A stretch of DNA of 64,000 bases from Haliscomenobacter hydrossis DSM 1100. Its GTDB lineage: Bacteria; Bacteroidota; Bacteroidia; Chitinophagales; Saprospiraceae. Below, piece by piece: positions 10,013-18,598 of this stretch. The position numbers and the translations under genes were made by a program. The stretch is from the NCBI RefSeq assembly GCF_000212735.1, contig NC_015510.1, positions 5,147,001-5,211,000 of the forward strand, given 5' to 3'. Below the pieces are notes generated by a model. It searched no databases. It saw only the letters and a program-made list of their open reading frames with translations, and was not told where the DNA came from. Every line of letters starts with the position of its first letter. Position 1 is the first letter of the stretch.

Positions 10013-10043
10013 TTGTGTTTTTGGCTAATCTAGCTTATTTTTG
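10013..10043 (+). promoter_or_regulatory. Bacteroidota-type promoter of the toxin-antitoxin operon
   Basis: TTG at 10013-10015, then 20 bases, then TATTTTTG at 10036-10043. This fits the TTG-N19/20-TAnnTTTG consensus, 17 bases before the antitoxin ATG. Confidence 0.6.
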
Positions 10044-10060
10044 AAAAAAATAATCGATCA

Positions 10061-10291
10061 ATGAACATACAAGCCGAAAAGCTTAAACTGATTGAATGGG
10101 TGGTGCAACTCAATGATATTGCTGTTTTGTCCCAAATTAAAGAAATAATGGATAGTGTAAAGCCTATCGAAAACCTATCGATACTCTCTCTAGATGAACT
10201 CAAAAAAAGGGCTATAATGGCCAATCAAAACATTGAAAATGGAGAAGTTTATTTATTGGAGGATGTAATGAACGAAGATTGGGATCAATGA
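10061..10291 (+). CDS. antitoxin of a RelE/ParE-type pair
   Basis: A 76-residue, acidic, largely helical protein (MNIQAEKLKLIEWVVQLNDI to DVMNEDWDQ). The layout, an N-terminal region followed by SLDELKKRAIMANQNIENGE, is typical of Bacteroidota antitoxins that precede a RelE/ParE toxin. The stop overlaps the toxin start in the sequence ATGA. It should bind the toxin and repress the shared promoter at 10013-10043. No DNA-binding fold can be identified with certainty. Confidence 0.78.
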   Translation: MNIQAEKLKLIEWVVQLNDIAVLSQIKEIMDSVKPIENLSILSLDELKKRAIMANQNIENGEVYLLEDVMNEDWDQ

Positions 10292-10587
10292 CAGTTTTAT
10301 ATACTGCATGGGCTAAAAATCAATTGCGCGAAATTTACAATTACTACAAAGAAATTGGAAGCTCTAAAAAGGGGCGAAAAATTCGGATATCGATCCATAA
10401 AAAAGTACTGAAACTAAAGGCTTTTCCATTCTTGGGTCGAGAGGAAGAACTACTTTCCGTTCTAGGTCAAGGACATAGGTACATTGTAGAAGGCCAATAC
10501 AAAATCATTTATCGGATTATAGAAGATAACGTATATATCACGGATATTTTTGATGCGCGCAGAAACCCTGACTTGATGATGCCCTAA
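10288..10587 (+). CDS. RelE/ParE-superfamily toxin
   Basis: A 99-residue basic protein starting MTVLYTAWAKNQLREIYNYY. An ATG three codons earlier is in frame, but the 4-base ATGA overlap favours 10288. The family's features are present: the helix AKNQLREIYNYYKEIGS, the core strand GHRYIVEGQYKIIYRI, and the end VYITDIFDARRNPDLM with the usual D-R-x-P-like terminus. ParE members target gyrase and RelE members cut mRNA on the ribosome; which applies here cannot be decided. Partner of the antitoxin at 10061. Confidence 0.88.
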   Translation: MTVLYTAWAKNQLREIYNYYKEIGSSKKGRKIRISIHKKVLKLKAFPFLGREEELLSVLGQGHRYIVEGQYKIIYRIIEDNVYITDIFDARRNPDLMMP

Positions 10588-10675
10588 CCAGCAGCATCTG
10601 CAACACATTAAAATCCTCGACTACGCCCTCAAAAAATCACCCCTCAGTTCTACAATAAAGCACTACCTCTACCCT

Positions 10676-10683
10676 TATCTTTG
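10676..10683 (+). promoter_or_regulatory. candidate -7 element of the heptad-repeat gene
   Basis: TATCTTTG matches TAnnTTTG, 65 bases before the ATG at 10749. No TTG lies at the expected -33 position. Confidence 0.4.
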
Positions 10684-10748
10684 TTGTACAACATCCAAAA
10701 ACGAAGGGGAGAAATTCCCAATCCTTCAACGCTATAAAAACTACAACA

Positions 10749-11111
10749 ATGAAAAAAGCACTCGTAATGTTCTTCTGCTTGTTTGCACTGGCTTTTGCAA
10801 CACAAGCCCAAACCCTGGATAAGGTCGAAAACAAAGTTGACCGTGCTGAAAACCGGGCCGATCGCGCCGAAAACAAACGTGACCGCGCTGAAAACAAACG
10901 CGACCGCGCCGAGAACCGCGCCGATCGTGCGGAAGATGTACGCGATGCCCAACACGATGGCGGCAGACTGGACAAAATGGAAGACCGCATGGATAAGCGC
11001 GAAGACGTACGCGACCGCGCCGAAAACCGCAGAGACCGCGCTGAGAATAGAGTAGACCGCAGTGAAAACAAACGCGATCGGGCGGAGAACCGTCGGGATC
11101 GGAGGCATTGA
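10749..11111 (+). CDS. secreted heptad-repeat protein rich in DRAENR
   Basis: A 120-residue protein. The signal peptide is MKKALVMFFCLFALAFATQA, cleaved after residue 20 or 21. The remaining 99 residues are nearly all copies of a 7-residue unit of type DRAENRR (about ten units), with one interruption, DAQHDGGRLDKMEDRM. The repeat is strictly 7-periodic, so a long highly charged helix or coiled coil is expected, but the core positions are mostly Ala and Val, so it could be a single alpha-helix. Basic and acidic residues alternate. It is exported to periplasm or surface. No function is known to me; similar short DR/EN-rich exported proteins occur in Bacteroidota. Confidence 0.8.
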   Translation: MKKALVMFFCLFALAFATQAQTLDKVENKVDRAENRADRAENKRDRAENKRDRAENRADRAEDVRDAQHDGGRLDKMEDRMDKREDVRDRAENRRDRAENRVDRSENKRDRAENRRDRRH

Positions 11112-11118
11112 GAACTAG

Positions 11119-11240
11119 AGGGTTGAGAAAGGTTGAGCAGTTGAGGAGGTTGAGGCTACCGCGAGCGACATCCTAGCACGTTTGGTTTGTCGCTCGCGGT
11201 AGCCTCAACCCCTCAACTGCTCAACTTTTTTCTCAACCCT
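11119..11240. repeat. intergenic palindrome, GGTTGAG word family (E2)
   Basis: The arms are built of repeated GGTTGAG-like words (left 11119-11170, right 11188-11240). The core is near perfect: GAGGCTACCGCGAGCGACA against TGTCGCTCGCGGTAGCCTC, with a loop of about 17 bases. It shares the GTTGAGGCTACCGC core with the element at 48311-48437. It lies just after the heptad-repeat gene. Confidence 0.88.
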
Positions 11241-11403
11241 TAATAACTATTTTATTATTAATTGATTAAGAAATTTGAACCGACTTGCTCCAACTTGAAC
11301 AAACTTGAACGGGCATGGCAATGCCGCTACCCTTATTTTTATCCTGTTGCATATTCAAATGCTGGAACCTTACACAAATCAGTCATGCAAAAAACAAAGG
11401 GTT

Positions 11404-12375
11404 ATGGGTAGTTTTCCAATGGGCAAATCAATTGCCATTTTTTTCCTGCTGTGTCCTTTTTTTGTACTGGACATGTGTGGACAAGATATTGCCCTGGTCC
11501 AACATGAAGTGTTGACTTTCGACTCCAAAACAAAAGGAGATGGGCAGGTTTTGTACGTTCATAAACCCCTCAATTATGACCAGGAACCTGATAAACGTTA
11601 CCCGGTCATTTATGTGTTGGATCCGGAGGAGCGTTTTGCACATACGCTGGTGGCACAGGAACTGCTTGCTGCTTACACCAATTCGGCAGTGCCCGCGAGC
11701 ATCATTGTAGGTGTAAAAAGTACAGACCGGTATTTTGATTTCTCACCCAAAGCCAGCAATGACTGGCCAGTTCCCTCTTTTATCAAAAAAACAGGCGGTG
11801 CCGAGCTTTTCAGAGACTATTTAAGGCTGGATGTAATTCCCACGATTGAAAAAAAATACCGCACCACACCTTTTCGGGTACTTATAGGCCATTCGATGGG
11901 CGGTTTATTTGCGTTGGAGACCTTGTTCCAACAACCCGATCTTTTTAAGGCGTATATAGTTTTAGACCCCAGTACATTTTGGAACAATGGCGAAATTGTG
12001 GACAATCTCATTGCCAAAGCCAAAGACTTAAACATCGCATCAGGCCGGTTATTTTTAGCGGATGGACTGGTGCCTGAAACGATGGAAGTCAAACTTGAAC
12101 CCAATCAGGAGCGGCTGGAAAAGTATTTATTGGCCAATCCTTTGCCGAATCTTGTTTACAAATACCTGGGCTTAAGAGGCGAATTACACAATGAAATGCC
12201 TTTTCAAGCGGTATACCAGGGGCTCAAGGCAGTTTTTTTTGATTACCGGGTGGAAAGGCCCTGGACCTTGTCGGCACAACAAATTGCAGACTATTATACC
12301 GCTCTTTCGGCAAAATATGGATATGTGGTGGAGGTTCCAGCGATGTTAAAAAATAGGGGCGCAGGGAGGAATTAA
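11404..12375 (+). CDS. secreted alpha/beta-hydrolase, esterase-D-like
   Basis: A 323-residue protein from the ATG at 11404; earlier in-frame ATGs lack a signal. The signal peptide is KSIAIFFLLCPFFVLDMCGQ. It belongs to the PF00756-type esterases (COG2819-like), with nucleophile Ser164 in GHSMGG, the strand RYPVIYVLDPEERFAHT, and a likely catalytic His in GLRGELHNEMP. Such enzymes cut ester bonds in ferric siderophores, S-formylglutathione or acylated sugars; the substrate here is unknown. Exported location is inferred from the signal. It stands alone, between the palindrome at 11119 and a lipoprotein gene. Confidence 0.85.
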   Translation: MGSFPMGKSIAIFFLLCPFFVLDMCGQDIALVQHEVLTFDSKTKGDGQVLYVHKPLNYDQEPDKRYPVIYVLDPEERFAHTLVAQELLAAYTNSAVPASIIVGVKSTDRYFDFSPKASNDWPVPSFIKKTGGAELFRDYLRLDVIPTIEKKYRTTPFRVLIGHSMGGLFALETLFQQPDLFKAYIVLDPSTFWNNGEIVDNLIAKAKDLNIASGRLFLADGLVPETMEVKLEPNQERLEKYLLANPLPNLVYKYLGLRGELHNEMPFQAVYQGLKAVFFDYRVERPWTLSAQQIADYYTALSAKYGYVVEVPAMLKNRGAGRN

Positions 12376-12468
12376 TGAGCACTCCGAATTTTTTTTGATT
12401 CGTTATGGTTGTAGTATAGTCCAATTTATGTGACCTTTACCAATGTACAAGTTTAACAACCATTTCCT

Positions 12469-12993
12469 ATGAAAAAGACTCTGCCAGGACTGTTATTTGC
12501 AGCGGTGTTATTGGTTTCTTGCCAAAATACGCCCAAACAACCGGAATCAGAAAACACCGAGCCCCGCTCCGGAGGAAAACCGCCTACCAAAACAAGCTGC
12601 TACGAGCTACGCTTTGGGCCCGACCTCACCGCCATTGAATTGACCGTTGTCGGCGATGAGGTAAGTGGTTTTATGGCTTGGGAGCCCGATCAAAAAGACG
12701 GCGCCCGAGGCATGTTCAAGGGACAAAAAGTGGGCGACGAAATCACCGCCGTTTTTGACTACATGATTGAAGGCAGCATTCAATCCGAAGAGGTCCTGTT
12801 TAAAATGGAGGGTGACAAGCTCCTGCAAGGGCGTGGAGAGATGGACGACAAAGACGGTCAATTGACGTTTAAGGATAAAAGCAAGCTCGACTGGGAAGAA
12901 ATTTTTACCCTTACCGATTGCGCCAACATCAAAGAATCCATCGCCCGTGCAGTAGACATGTATGGGATGATCCAGAAACAAAAAGGTAATTGA
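12469..12993 (+). CDS. lipoprotein of unknown function
   Basis: A 174-residue protein with a lipoprotein signal: MKKTLPGLLFAAVLLVSC, lipobox LVSC with Cys18. A Pro/Glu-rich linker follows (NTPKQPESENTEPRSG), then a domain starting TSCYELRFGPDLTAIELTVV that looks like a beta-rich lipid-exposed or binding fold. Later parts include EEVLFKMEGDKLLQGRGEMD. I do not recognise a named family, though similar small lipoproteins are common in Bacteroidota. It converges on permease B; a hairpin at 13010-13049 lies between them. Confidence 0.8.
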   Translation: MKKTLPGLLFAAVLLVSCQNTPKQPESENTEPRSGGKPPTKTSCYELRFGPDLTAIELTVVGDEVSGFMAWEPDQKDGARGMFKGQKVGDEITAVFDYMIEGSIQSEEVLFKMEGDKLLQGRGEMDDKDGQLTFKDKSKLDWEEIFTLTDCANIKESIARAVDMYGMIQKQKGN

Positions 12994-13009
12994 TGTTACG
13001 ATAGTTCTA

Positions 13010-13049
13010 GTGAAGAGCCTGAACCCTATTCTGTTTTCAGGCTCTTCAC
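13010..13049. terminator. 14-bp stem hairpin between convergent genes
   Basis: GTGAAGAGCCTGAA (13010-13023) pairs perfectly with TTCAGGCTCTTCAC (13036-13049). The right arm is the coding end of permease B (VKSLK). There is no T-run on either side, so termination is only a possibility. Confidence 0.45.
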
Positions 13050-15461
13050 CGGATTGACAGTTGCTGCCCGGATAGACTGATAACTTACCGTCAGGAGGGT
13101 AATGGCAATGGCCCCAAGGCCGGCTACGACAAAAACCCACCATTTGATGTTGACGTGATAGGCAAAGTCGGCCAACCATTGCTGCAAGAAATACAGTGCA
13201 AGCGGTGTAGCAATGACCGCGGCGGCGAGCACCAGTATCGAGAAATTTTTGTTGAGCAAAAACACGATCTCCAAAGTGGATGCCCCCAATACTTTGCGCA
13301 CGCCGATCTCCTTGGTTCTTTGGGCAATGGTCAGTGTAGCAATGCCAAACAAACCGAGGCAAGCGATAAAAATGGCGAGTCCCGCTGCAAGGCTGATCAT
13401 GCTGCTAAGTCGGCTTTCGGCCCGGTACAACTGGTCGATGTTTTGGTCCAGAAAGGCATAATCAAAGGCCTGTTCGGGCGCGGCTTGTTTCCAGGCCAGA
13501 CGTAGGGTGGTAATGGCCGCCGGCAGGTTGTCACCCGCAATTTTTACCGAAATTTTTGGCGTGGGCGAATCATCAAAAGAAAAATCCGAGCCTTTTTGTA
13601 CTACGCCAATGGGATCAGTAGCCAACAATAAGGGTTGTACTTGGGTGTGTAAACTTTCGAAGTTAAAATCTTTGGCGATGCCAATCACGGTATATTCCTG
13701 AAAAGGCGGCGGCATGAGTTGCCCCAGCGACAAACCAAAACTTTTGGCATAACTTTCGTTGACAATCACCGCGCGTTGATCAGCCAGCGTTGTATTCGAA
13801 AAATTGCGTCCTTCCAGCAATTGAATGCCGTACATCGACACGAAATTTTCGTCCACCCCATTCATACGAAAAGTGCGAAACTGTTTCGAGCCTTGTTCCC
13901 GATACCCCACATTCATCCAGCCGGGAGAACCAAAGGTGTGGGTAGAAAGGGCTACGTCACCCATTCCTGGCTTGCCCCCTAGTTCATTGTGCAGGCGATC
14001 CAGTACGGTTTTCCCCTCAGTCCACAGATCGGTTAAGCGAACCCCCGTGCGGGCATAAGGCAAAACCACAACTTGCTCCTTATGATAACCCAGATTTTTG
14101 TTTTGGATAAAATTCATTTGTTGCTTCATCACCAGCGTACAAATGATGAGCAGAATAGAGAGTACAAACTGAAAGCCGACCAAGCCGCGCAAGACCAGGT
14201 GCCGATTGTTGCCCATGCTGGTCGTGGCGCCACGCAAACTTTTGATGGGCGAAAAAGCAGAAAGCACCAAAGACGGATAAGCTCCGGCAAACAATCCGAT
14301 CAGCAAAGTCAAGCCGCCCAAGGCGACAAAGGTTTTGAGGGAATAGGCAATGGATAGTTTTTTATCGATCAGGGTATTAAAAGCAGGTAAGGCCAATTGG
14401 GCCAACAGCATACCAACCACTACGGCCAGCATGGCAGTAACCACCGCCTCACTCCAAAACTGCGCCATGAGTTGCCCTCGTCTGGCTCCCGTGGTCTTAC
14501 GCACGCCCACCTCTTTGGCCCGCGACACCGAGCGCCCGATGGACAGGGTGGTAAAATTGATACAAGCCAGCGCCAAGATGAGCAGCGCAATACCCGCCAG
14601 AATATAGGGATAGCGACTGTCGCTGACCTTGATAATGCCTTCTGGAAAATCCTTGTTCAGGTGGATGTCAGAAAGTTCTTGCAGCCCTACGTGGTATTTA
14701 CCCGGTTTGTAATCTGCCGCTACTTTGTTGTCGATAAATGGAGCAATTTTTGCTTCAAATTCCCGAGCCTGATTTGCTTTTTGGAGCATGACGTAGGTCT
14801 CCACATTCACATTGGTCCAACTCGCCATGCCATTGGGCGACATAAAGGTTTTGGTGATGGCAAACGGGATGAGCAGATCGTACTGGATACTCGAATTTTC
14901 GGGTGCTTTTTGGATGACCCCGGATACCGTGAAATCCACCCATTGCTCGCCAATCTGGAGGCTGAGGTTTTTACCAATGGGCGCGGGTTCACCAAAGTAT
15001 TTTTCCGCCATTTCAGGCGTAATGACCACTGAGTGCAAATCGGCCAAAGCCCGATCGACATTGCCGCGAAGCAAGGGGAAGTCAAACATTTTCAGGAACT
15101 GTGGTTCCACGGCGTGTACATTTTCCCGTTCCGTAAAATTGCCTTTTTTGATTTGGGCATTCAGGGTCAGGTAACGCGCCAGGAGGGCAATTTCCGGGAA
15201 ATTATCGCGCAACTCCTGCCCCAACACAAAGGGAGTGAGGGTATTAAAAAATACTTTGTCGGGCGTGTGTTCTTTTACCCAGGCGCGGTAAATGCGCTGG
15301 TGTTTGGCGTGGAATTGATCAAAAGTCCATTCGTTGTTGATGTACAGCACCAAAAGCACCACCACACTGGTGCCGATGGACAAGCAGGTCAGGTTGATAA
15401 AGGAATAAAGTTTGTTCTTGAGGAGGTTCCTGAGGGCAATTTTGAGATAGTTGTGGTACAT
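13026..15461 (-). CDS. FtsX/MacB-type ABC transporter permease (copy B)
   Basis: An 811-residue protein from the ATG at 15461, starting MYHNYLKIALRNLLKNKLYS; the upstream in-frame extension to 15545 runs through the promoter and was rejected. Architecture as in copy A: helix 1 at about 21-41, periplasmic core, first FtsX block near 285-410 (SIGRSVSRAKEVGVRKTTGA), a second core, and the final FtsX block with TKEIGVRKVLGASTLEIVFL, ending NPVKSLKTE. It is monocistronic and converges on the lipoprotein at 12469. Its leader has the sigma-54-like layout at 15508-15623, with the enhancers one helical turn further away than in its paralogues. No ATPase gene is adjacent. Confidence 0.93.
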   Translation of the reverse strand: MYHNYLKIALRNLLKNKLYSFINLTCLSIGTSVVVLLVLYINNEWTFDQFHAKHQRIYRAWVKEHTPDKVFFNTLTPFVLGQELRDNFPEIALLARYLTLNAQIKKGNFTERENVHAVEPQFLKMFDFPLLRGNVDRALADLHSVVITPEMAEKYFGEPAPIGKNLSLQIGEQWVDFTVSGVIQKAPENSSIQYDLLIPFAITKTFMSPNGMASWTNVNVETYVMLQKANQAREFEAKIAPFIDNKVAADYKPGKYHVGLQELSDIHLNKDFPEGIIKVSDSRYPYILAGIALLILALACINFTTLSIGRSVSRAKEVGVRKTTGARRGQLMAQFWSEAVVTAMLAVVVGMLLAQLALPAFNTLIDKKLSIAYSLKTFVALGGLTLLIGLFAGAYPSLVLSAFSPIKSLRGATTSMGNNRHLVLRGLVGFQFVLSILLIICTLVMKQQMNFIQNKNLGYHKEQVVVLPYARTGVRLTDLWTEGKTVLDRLHNELGGKPGMGDVALSTHTFGSPGWMNVGYREQGSKQFRTFRMNGVDENFVSMYGIQLLEGRNFSNTTLADQRAVIVNESYAKSFGLSLGQLMPPPFQEYTVIGIAKDFNFESLHTQVQPLLLATDPIGVVQKGSDFSFDDSPTPKISVKIAGDNLPAAITTLRLAWKQAAPEQAFDYAFLDQNIDQLYRAESRLSSMISLAAGLAIFIACLGLFGIATLTIAQRTKEIGVRKVLGASTLEIVFLLNKNFSILVLAAAVIATPLALYFLQQWLADFAYHVNIKWWVFVVAGLGAIAITLLTVSYQSIRAATVNPVKSLKTE

Positions 15462-15507
15462 AGTTGGCGCTTTTAGGAGTGGTTGTGGTAGACTAAACTT
15501 TACCACT

Positions 15508-15623
15508 ACAAGTACCTTGCCAGTATCTAAAACCCCGCCAACCACCTGATTTTAAGTGCGCTATCAAAGAAAAAGCGTACAAATAATGTCCAGTACTGAA
15601 CATTATTTGTACGCTTTTGAACA
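15508..15623 (-). promoter_or_regulatory. sigma-54-like promoter plus paired enhancer palindromes, permease B
   Basis: On the minus strand TGGCAAGGTACTTGT (15522-15508) fits the -24/-12 pattern. Enhancer-like sites are TGTCCAGTACTGAACA (15587-15602) and TGTACGCTTTTGAACA (15608-15623), offset by 21 bp. The gap between promoter and first site is 64 bp against 53-54 bp elsewhere, so the face of the helix is kept. Predicted leader about 35 nt. Confidence 0.65.
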
Positions 15624-15651
15624 GCTTTTTGCTGTTGGTCCTAAAGGGAGT

Positions 15652-18147
15652 TTATTCCTTTTTTGACTTCTTGCCTCTCAATTGCAGGTAATCGAAAAAG
15701 TAGATGACTTTCAGCGAAAGGTTGTTGTTCTGATCGGCGTCCAGGGTATTGCCCAGGTTTTCGAAGTAGCCATCGCGGGGTGAATCCGCACCATAATAAG
15801 TCGCATTTTTCCAGACCACATTCATGAAGCTACCGGGTGCAAATTGCCAGGTATACACCATGTCGATGTTGAAGTAATTCACGTTGCGGTTGAAATTCTG
15901 GGTGATTTCGTTCGTGGGATTTAAAGAACCGTTGGGGTTAAGGGTGAAAAACGACTTGTTTTCCACGGTGCTCACATAATGACGCAGGCGGAAAGTAAGC
16001 CCCATTTTATTGGTAAAGTTGTACTTCAGGTTCAGCACGTTGTCGATGGTATTGATTTTGCGCAGCGCAAAGAGGATGCTCTGGTCAGCCAGGATGCTGG
16101 TAAAGCCCACATTCTTGGGGCGAGGGGTGAACCCCAAGCGGTGGTTGATGGAAAACTTGCTGCTGAAGCGATAGGTTTGACCAATAAATAAGTCCAAGCC
16201 ATTGACGTCGTAGAAATTGAAAAACTTACGCTCAAACAATTCCAGTACGACGGAGTATTTCTTAGCCTGGTTGGTTTCTACCCAGCCTCCAATGGTCACG
16301 CTGCTCCCCCGGCGAAACAGGTAACCTTCCCGGCGAGGCTCGTAAAAATCGTGCTCGTGCGGGCGGTAATTCAGCATCATCCCAAACCACATCAGCTTTT
16401 TGGTTTGAGCATTCATATTGAACTGTACCCGAGAATTTTGATAGGTACTTTCCAGGCCACCAATCGGCGCAAAGAGCGAGCTAATGTGGGAGTTAAAGTT
16501 CAGAAAGAGGCGATTGTACCAACCCTTGGGTTCGTTGTAGCGGTAACCCACATGCAGGTTGTGGTTGATGTAGTTGTTGTTGGTAAAATAGCCCAGGTCA
16601 TTGCTGTTGAACTTGGTATCGGCCAATTCTTGATTGTAATTAAACGTGAACTTGCCACTGTTTTTGCCAAAATGCAGGGTATGTTGGTAGCCCATCACGT
16701 TGCGCCCTTCTGGACCTTTGTGCGTCAAGTTGCTCAAGGCTGCCCCACCAGACAAATTATAGGTGTTCTTTTTATCAAAAAAACTGAAAAGACCGGCGCT
16801 TACATTGGCGTTGTAGTTGCTACTACCCCGCAATACACTGGTATTGATGAAGCTGACACTGGAGTTGTTTTTGAGGGTTTGATCCAGTACCAGGATGTTG
16901 TAGTTGGTGAGGGGGTCGGTTTCTACTTGCCGGACACTTTTGGTTTCCAGGTTTTCGATGCTGGCAAATTGCGCCCGCGTAATGGCATTGAGCACCCCGA
17001 TGCCCAGCCCATTTTTGGTACGGCCCGAAATTTTGGAGGCGTTGATTAGCTTGGACTCGGCGGGGTTGTTCACTATTTTTTCGCTGTCATCCACATTTTC
17101 GTAGGCCTTGTGCAAGTTGATGGGACGGCCACCAATCCGGCGCGAATACACCAGGTTGCCTTTGCCAAAAAGCTCGGTTCCCTCGGTAAAAAAGGCACGG
17201 TTTTCGTTGAATTTTACTTCAAATGGGGTGAGGTTGAGTACCTGGTTGTCACTTTGTACCTGGCCAAAATCGGGGATCAGGGTAGCGTCCAGGGTAAATG
17301 CCTGATTGAGTCCCAATTTGAGGTCAAGCCCCCCGGAAACCTGACTGGTCCAATTGTTTTGCCCAGGCAGATTGGCAGGAAAATGGTTGCCATAAATCGA
17401 AAAATAGGGCGACAATTGTAAACGCAAGGGCGGTTTGATGTCGGTAATCCCCGTCCAGGTGCCTTCCTGGGTCAAAAAACCATTGACATTGGGATCGATG
17501 GGGCTCCAGGTATACTGTTGCTCGGTCTTGCGGCGGCGGCGGGTGATGTTTAAACCCCAGTCCTGGACTTTGTCCTTGCTGAAGCGGATGGCGGAGTAGG
17601 GCAGGAACATTTCGAAAGTCCAGCCTTTGTCATGCAGCACTACGGCGCTTTTCCATACCGCATTCCAGCTGAAATCTTCGCCGCCGTTGTTGCTGTTTTG
17701 ATTGGAAGTCATTTTGGCGTCCCACTGTTCTCCCAAAGGGGTCACAAAGTATTCAAAGCCGTTGAGTTGATCATTGTACGTGTCAAAAATGAGGCCGATG
17801 TAGTCGTTCATGCCAAAGCCATCGCGCCCAGACAATTCTTTGGCAATGCTATCCACATTGCGTTCGTAACAGGTGCCGCCAAAATAAATGCCCTGGTCGT
17901 CGTACATCAGGAAGGATTCGGTGCGGTTTTCATAAGATTCCACACGCCCAACCACTGGGCGAAATTCTATATATTCTTCCGCCTTGGCGGCGTCTTGCCA
18001 AGCTGCTTCGTCCAGCTTGCCGTCAATGAGCACGCGCTTGGTCGTACGTTGGGCTGTGAGTTTTTTGGGCGTGATTTGCCCGGATAAAATAGTGGTCGTA
18101 AGCAGAGCAGTGGCTACCGTAAGGCACCACAAAAACCTGTTTGTCAT
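15652..18147 (-). CDS. DUF5916 outer-membrane protein with CBM9-like N-terminus
   Basis: An 831-residue protein. Signal peptide residues 1-23 (ending ILSGQ), then a carbohydrate-binding-module-9-like domain at about 30-240 (VLIDGKLDEAAWQDA, with the family's YDDQGIYFG and FSWNAVWKSAV). About 590 residues of alternating beta strands rich in Asn, Tyr and Phe follow, as in a beta-barrel. The protein ends YFFDYLQLRGKKSKKE. DUF5916 proteins are common in Bacteroidota and are taken as outer-membrane proteins, with unknown role. The leader holds a 131-bp inverted-repeat element (18172-18302), and further up a sigma-54-like promoter with enhancers (18422-18527) like those of the permeases. Confidence 0.9.
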   Translation of the reverse strand: MTNRFLWCLTVATALLTTTILSGQITPKKLTAQRTTKRVLIDGKLDEAAWQDAAKAEEYIEFRPVVGRVESYENRTESFLMYDDQGIYFGGTCYERNVDSIAKELSGRDGFGMNDYIGLIFDTYNDQLNGFEYFVTPLGEQWDAKMTSNQNSNNGGEDFSWNAVWKSAVVLHDKGWTFEMFLPYSAIRFSKDKVQDWGLNITRRRRKTEQQYTWSPIDPNVNGFLTQEGTWTGITDIKPPLRLQLSPYFSIYGNHFPANLPGQNNWTSQVSGGLDLKLGLNQAFTLDATLIPDFGQVQSDNQVLNLTPFEVKFNENRAFFTEGTELFGKGNLVYSRRIGGRPINLHKAYENVDDSEKIVNNPAESKLINASKISGRTKNGLGIGVLNAITRAQFASIENLETKSVRQVETDPLTNYNILVLDQTLKNNSSVSFINTSVLRGSSNYNANVSAGLFSFFDKKNTYNLSGGAALSNLTHKGPEGRNVMGYQHTLHFGKNSGKFTFNYNQELADTKFNSNDLGYFTNNNYINHNLHVGYRYNEPKGWYNRLFLNFNSHISSLFAPIGGLESTYQNSRVQFNMNAQTKKLMWFGMMLNYRPHEHDFYEPRREGYLFRRGSSVTIGGWVETNQAKKYSVVLELFERKFFNFYDVNGLDLFIGQTYRFSSKFSINHRLGFTPRPKNVGFTSILADQSILFALRKINTIDNVLNLKYNFTNKMGLTFRLRHYVSTVENKSFFTLNPNGSLNPTNEITQNFNRNVNYFNIDMVYTWQFAPGSFMNVVWKNATYYGADSPRDGYFENLGNTLDADQNNNLSLKVIYFFDYLQLRGKKSKKE

Positions 18148-18171
18148 GGTCAGTCGGATGAGCGTTTTATG

Positions 18172-18302
18172 GGGGCTGTATCATAAGGTCGAAAAATGAT
18201 AAAATTTAAAAATTCAGTCATTTTTTAGAGTCTAAAAACAAGCTGAGTAAATAATTGAATAAATCAGCATGTTTTAAAATTGCCTACTTATGATACAGCC
18301 CC
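18172..18302. mobile_element. 131-bp MITE-like element with perfect 16-bp terminal inverted repeats
   Basis: GGGGCTGTATCATAAG (18172-18187) and CTTATGATACAGCCCC (18287-18302) are perfect inverted repeats enclosing 99 AT-rich bases with no gene. The termini look like those of an insertion sequence, so this may be a non-autonomous derivative. No target duplication is evident. It sits 24 bases upstream of the DUF5916 start codon. Confidence 0.75.
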
Positions 18303-18421
18303 AAATCGGGTGTTACTTGAATTCAAGTAAAGACAGTTCTTTTTTGGACCAGTTGCATGGCAATCGTAAGTATACCAATGCTTATGCGACTATGGTTTGT
18401 ATGGAGGGTAGGGTTTCTTTA

Positions 18422-18527
18422 CCAAAATTTGTACCAAGAAATTAAATGATTGTTTGTTCTGTTTTTACACAAATCAATAAAATAAAGACTGTTCGTTTTC
18501 GGACAAAACAGTGTTCGAAAAAAAATG
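18422..18527 (-). promoter_or_regulatory. sigma-54-like promoter plus enhancer palindromes, DUF5916 gene
   Basis: On the minus strand TGGTACAAATTTTGG (18436-18422) resembles -24/-12. Exactly 53 bp upstream is the perfect palindrome TGTTCGTTTTCGGACA (18490-18505), then the degenerate TGTTCGAAAAAAAATG (18512-18527). The geometry equals that of the permease leaders. The predicted start, about 18410, leaves a leader of about 260 nt that includes the MITE. Confidence 0.55.
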
Positions 18528-18598
18528 CACATGCCCCAATCCACTCACCTATTTTATTCCGTAGCTATGTATGGATTCAACTACTAAATCAAATTAAC

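Noticed and set aside
10637-11108. Two frames of about 150 codons antisense to the heptad-repeat gene
   Set aside because: Their repeats are the reverse complement of the DRAENR repeat; the sense strand has a signal peptide and a promoter.
10749-11111. Tandem DNA repeats possibly forming a CRISPR array
   Set aside because: There are no spacers; the 21-base periodicity is a coding heptad repeat with varied codons.
18446-18598. Longer start for the DUF4394 lipoprotein
   Set aside because: The extension covers the enhancer palindromes and lacks a signal; the lipoprotein signal begins at 18599.
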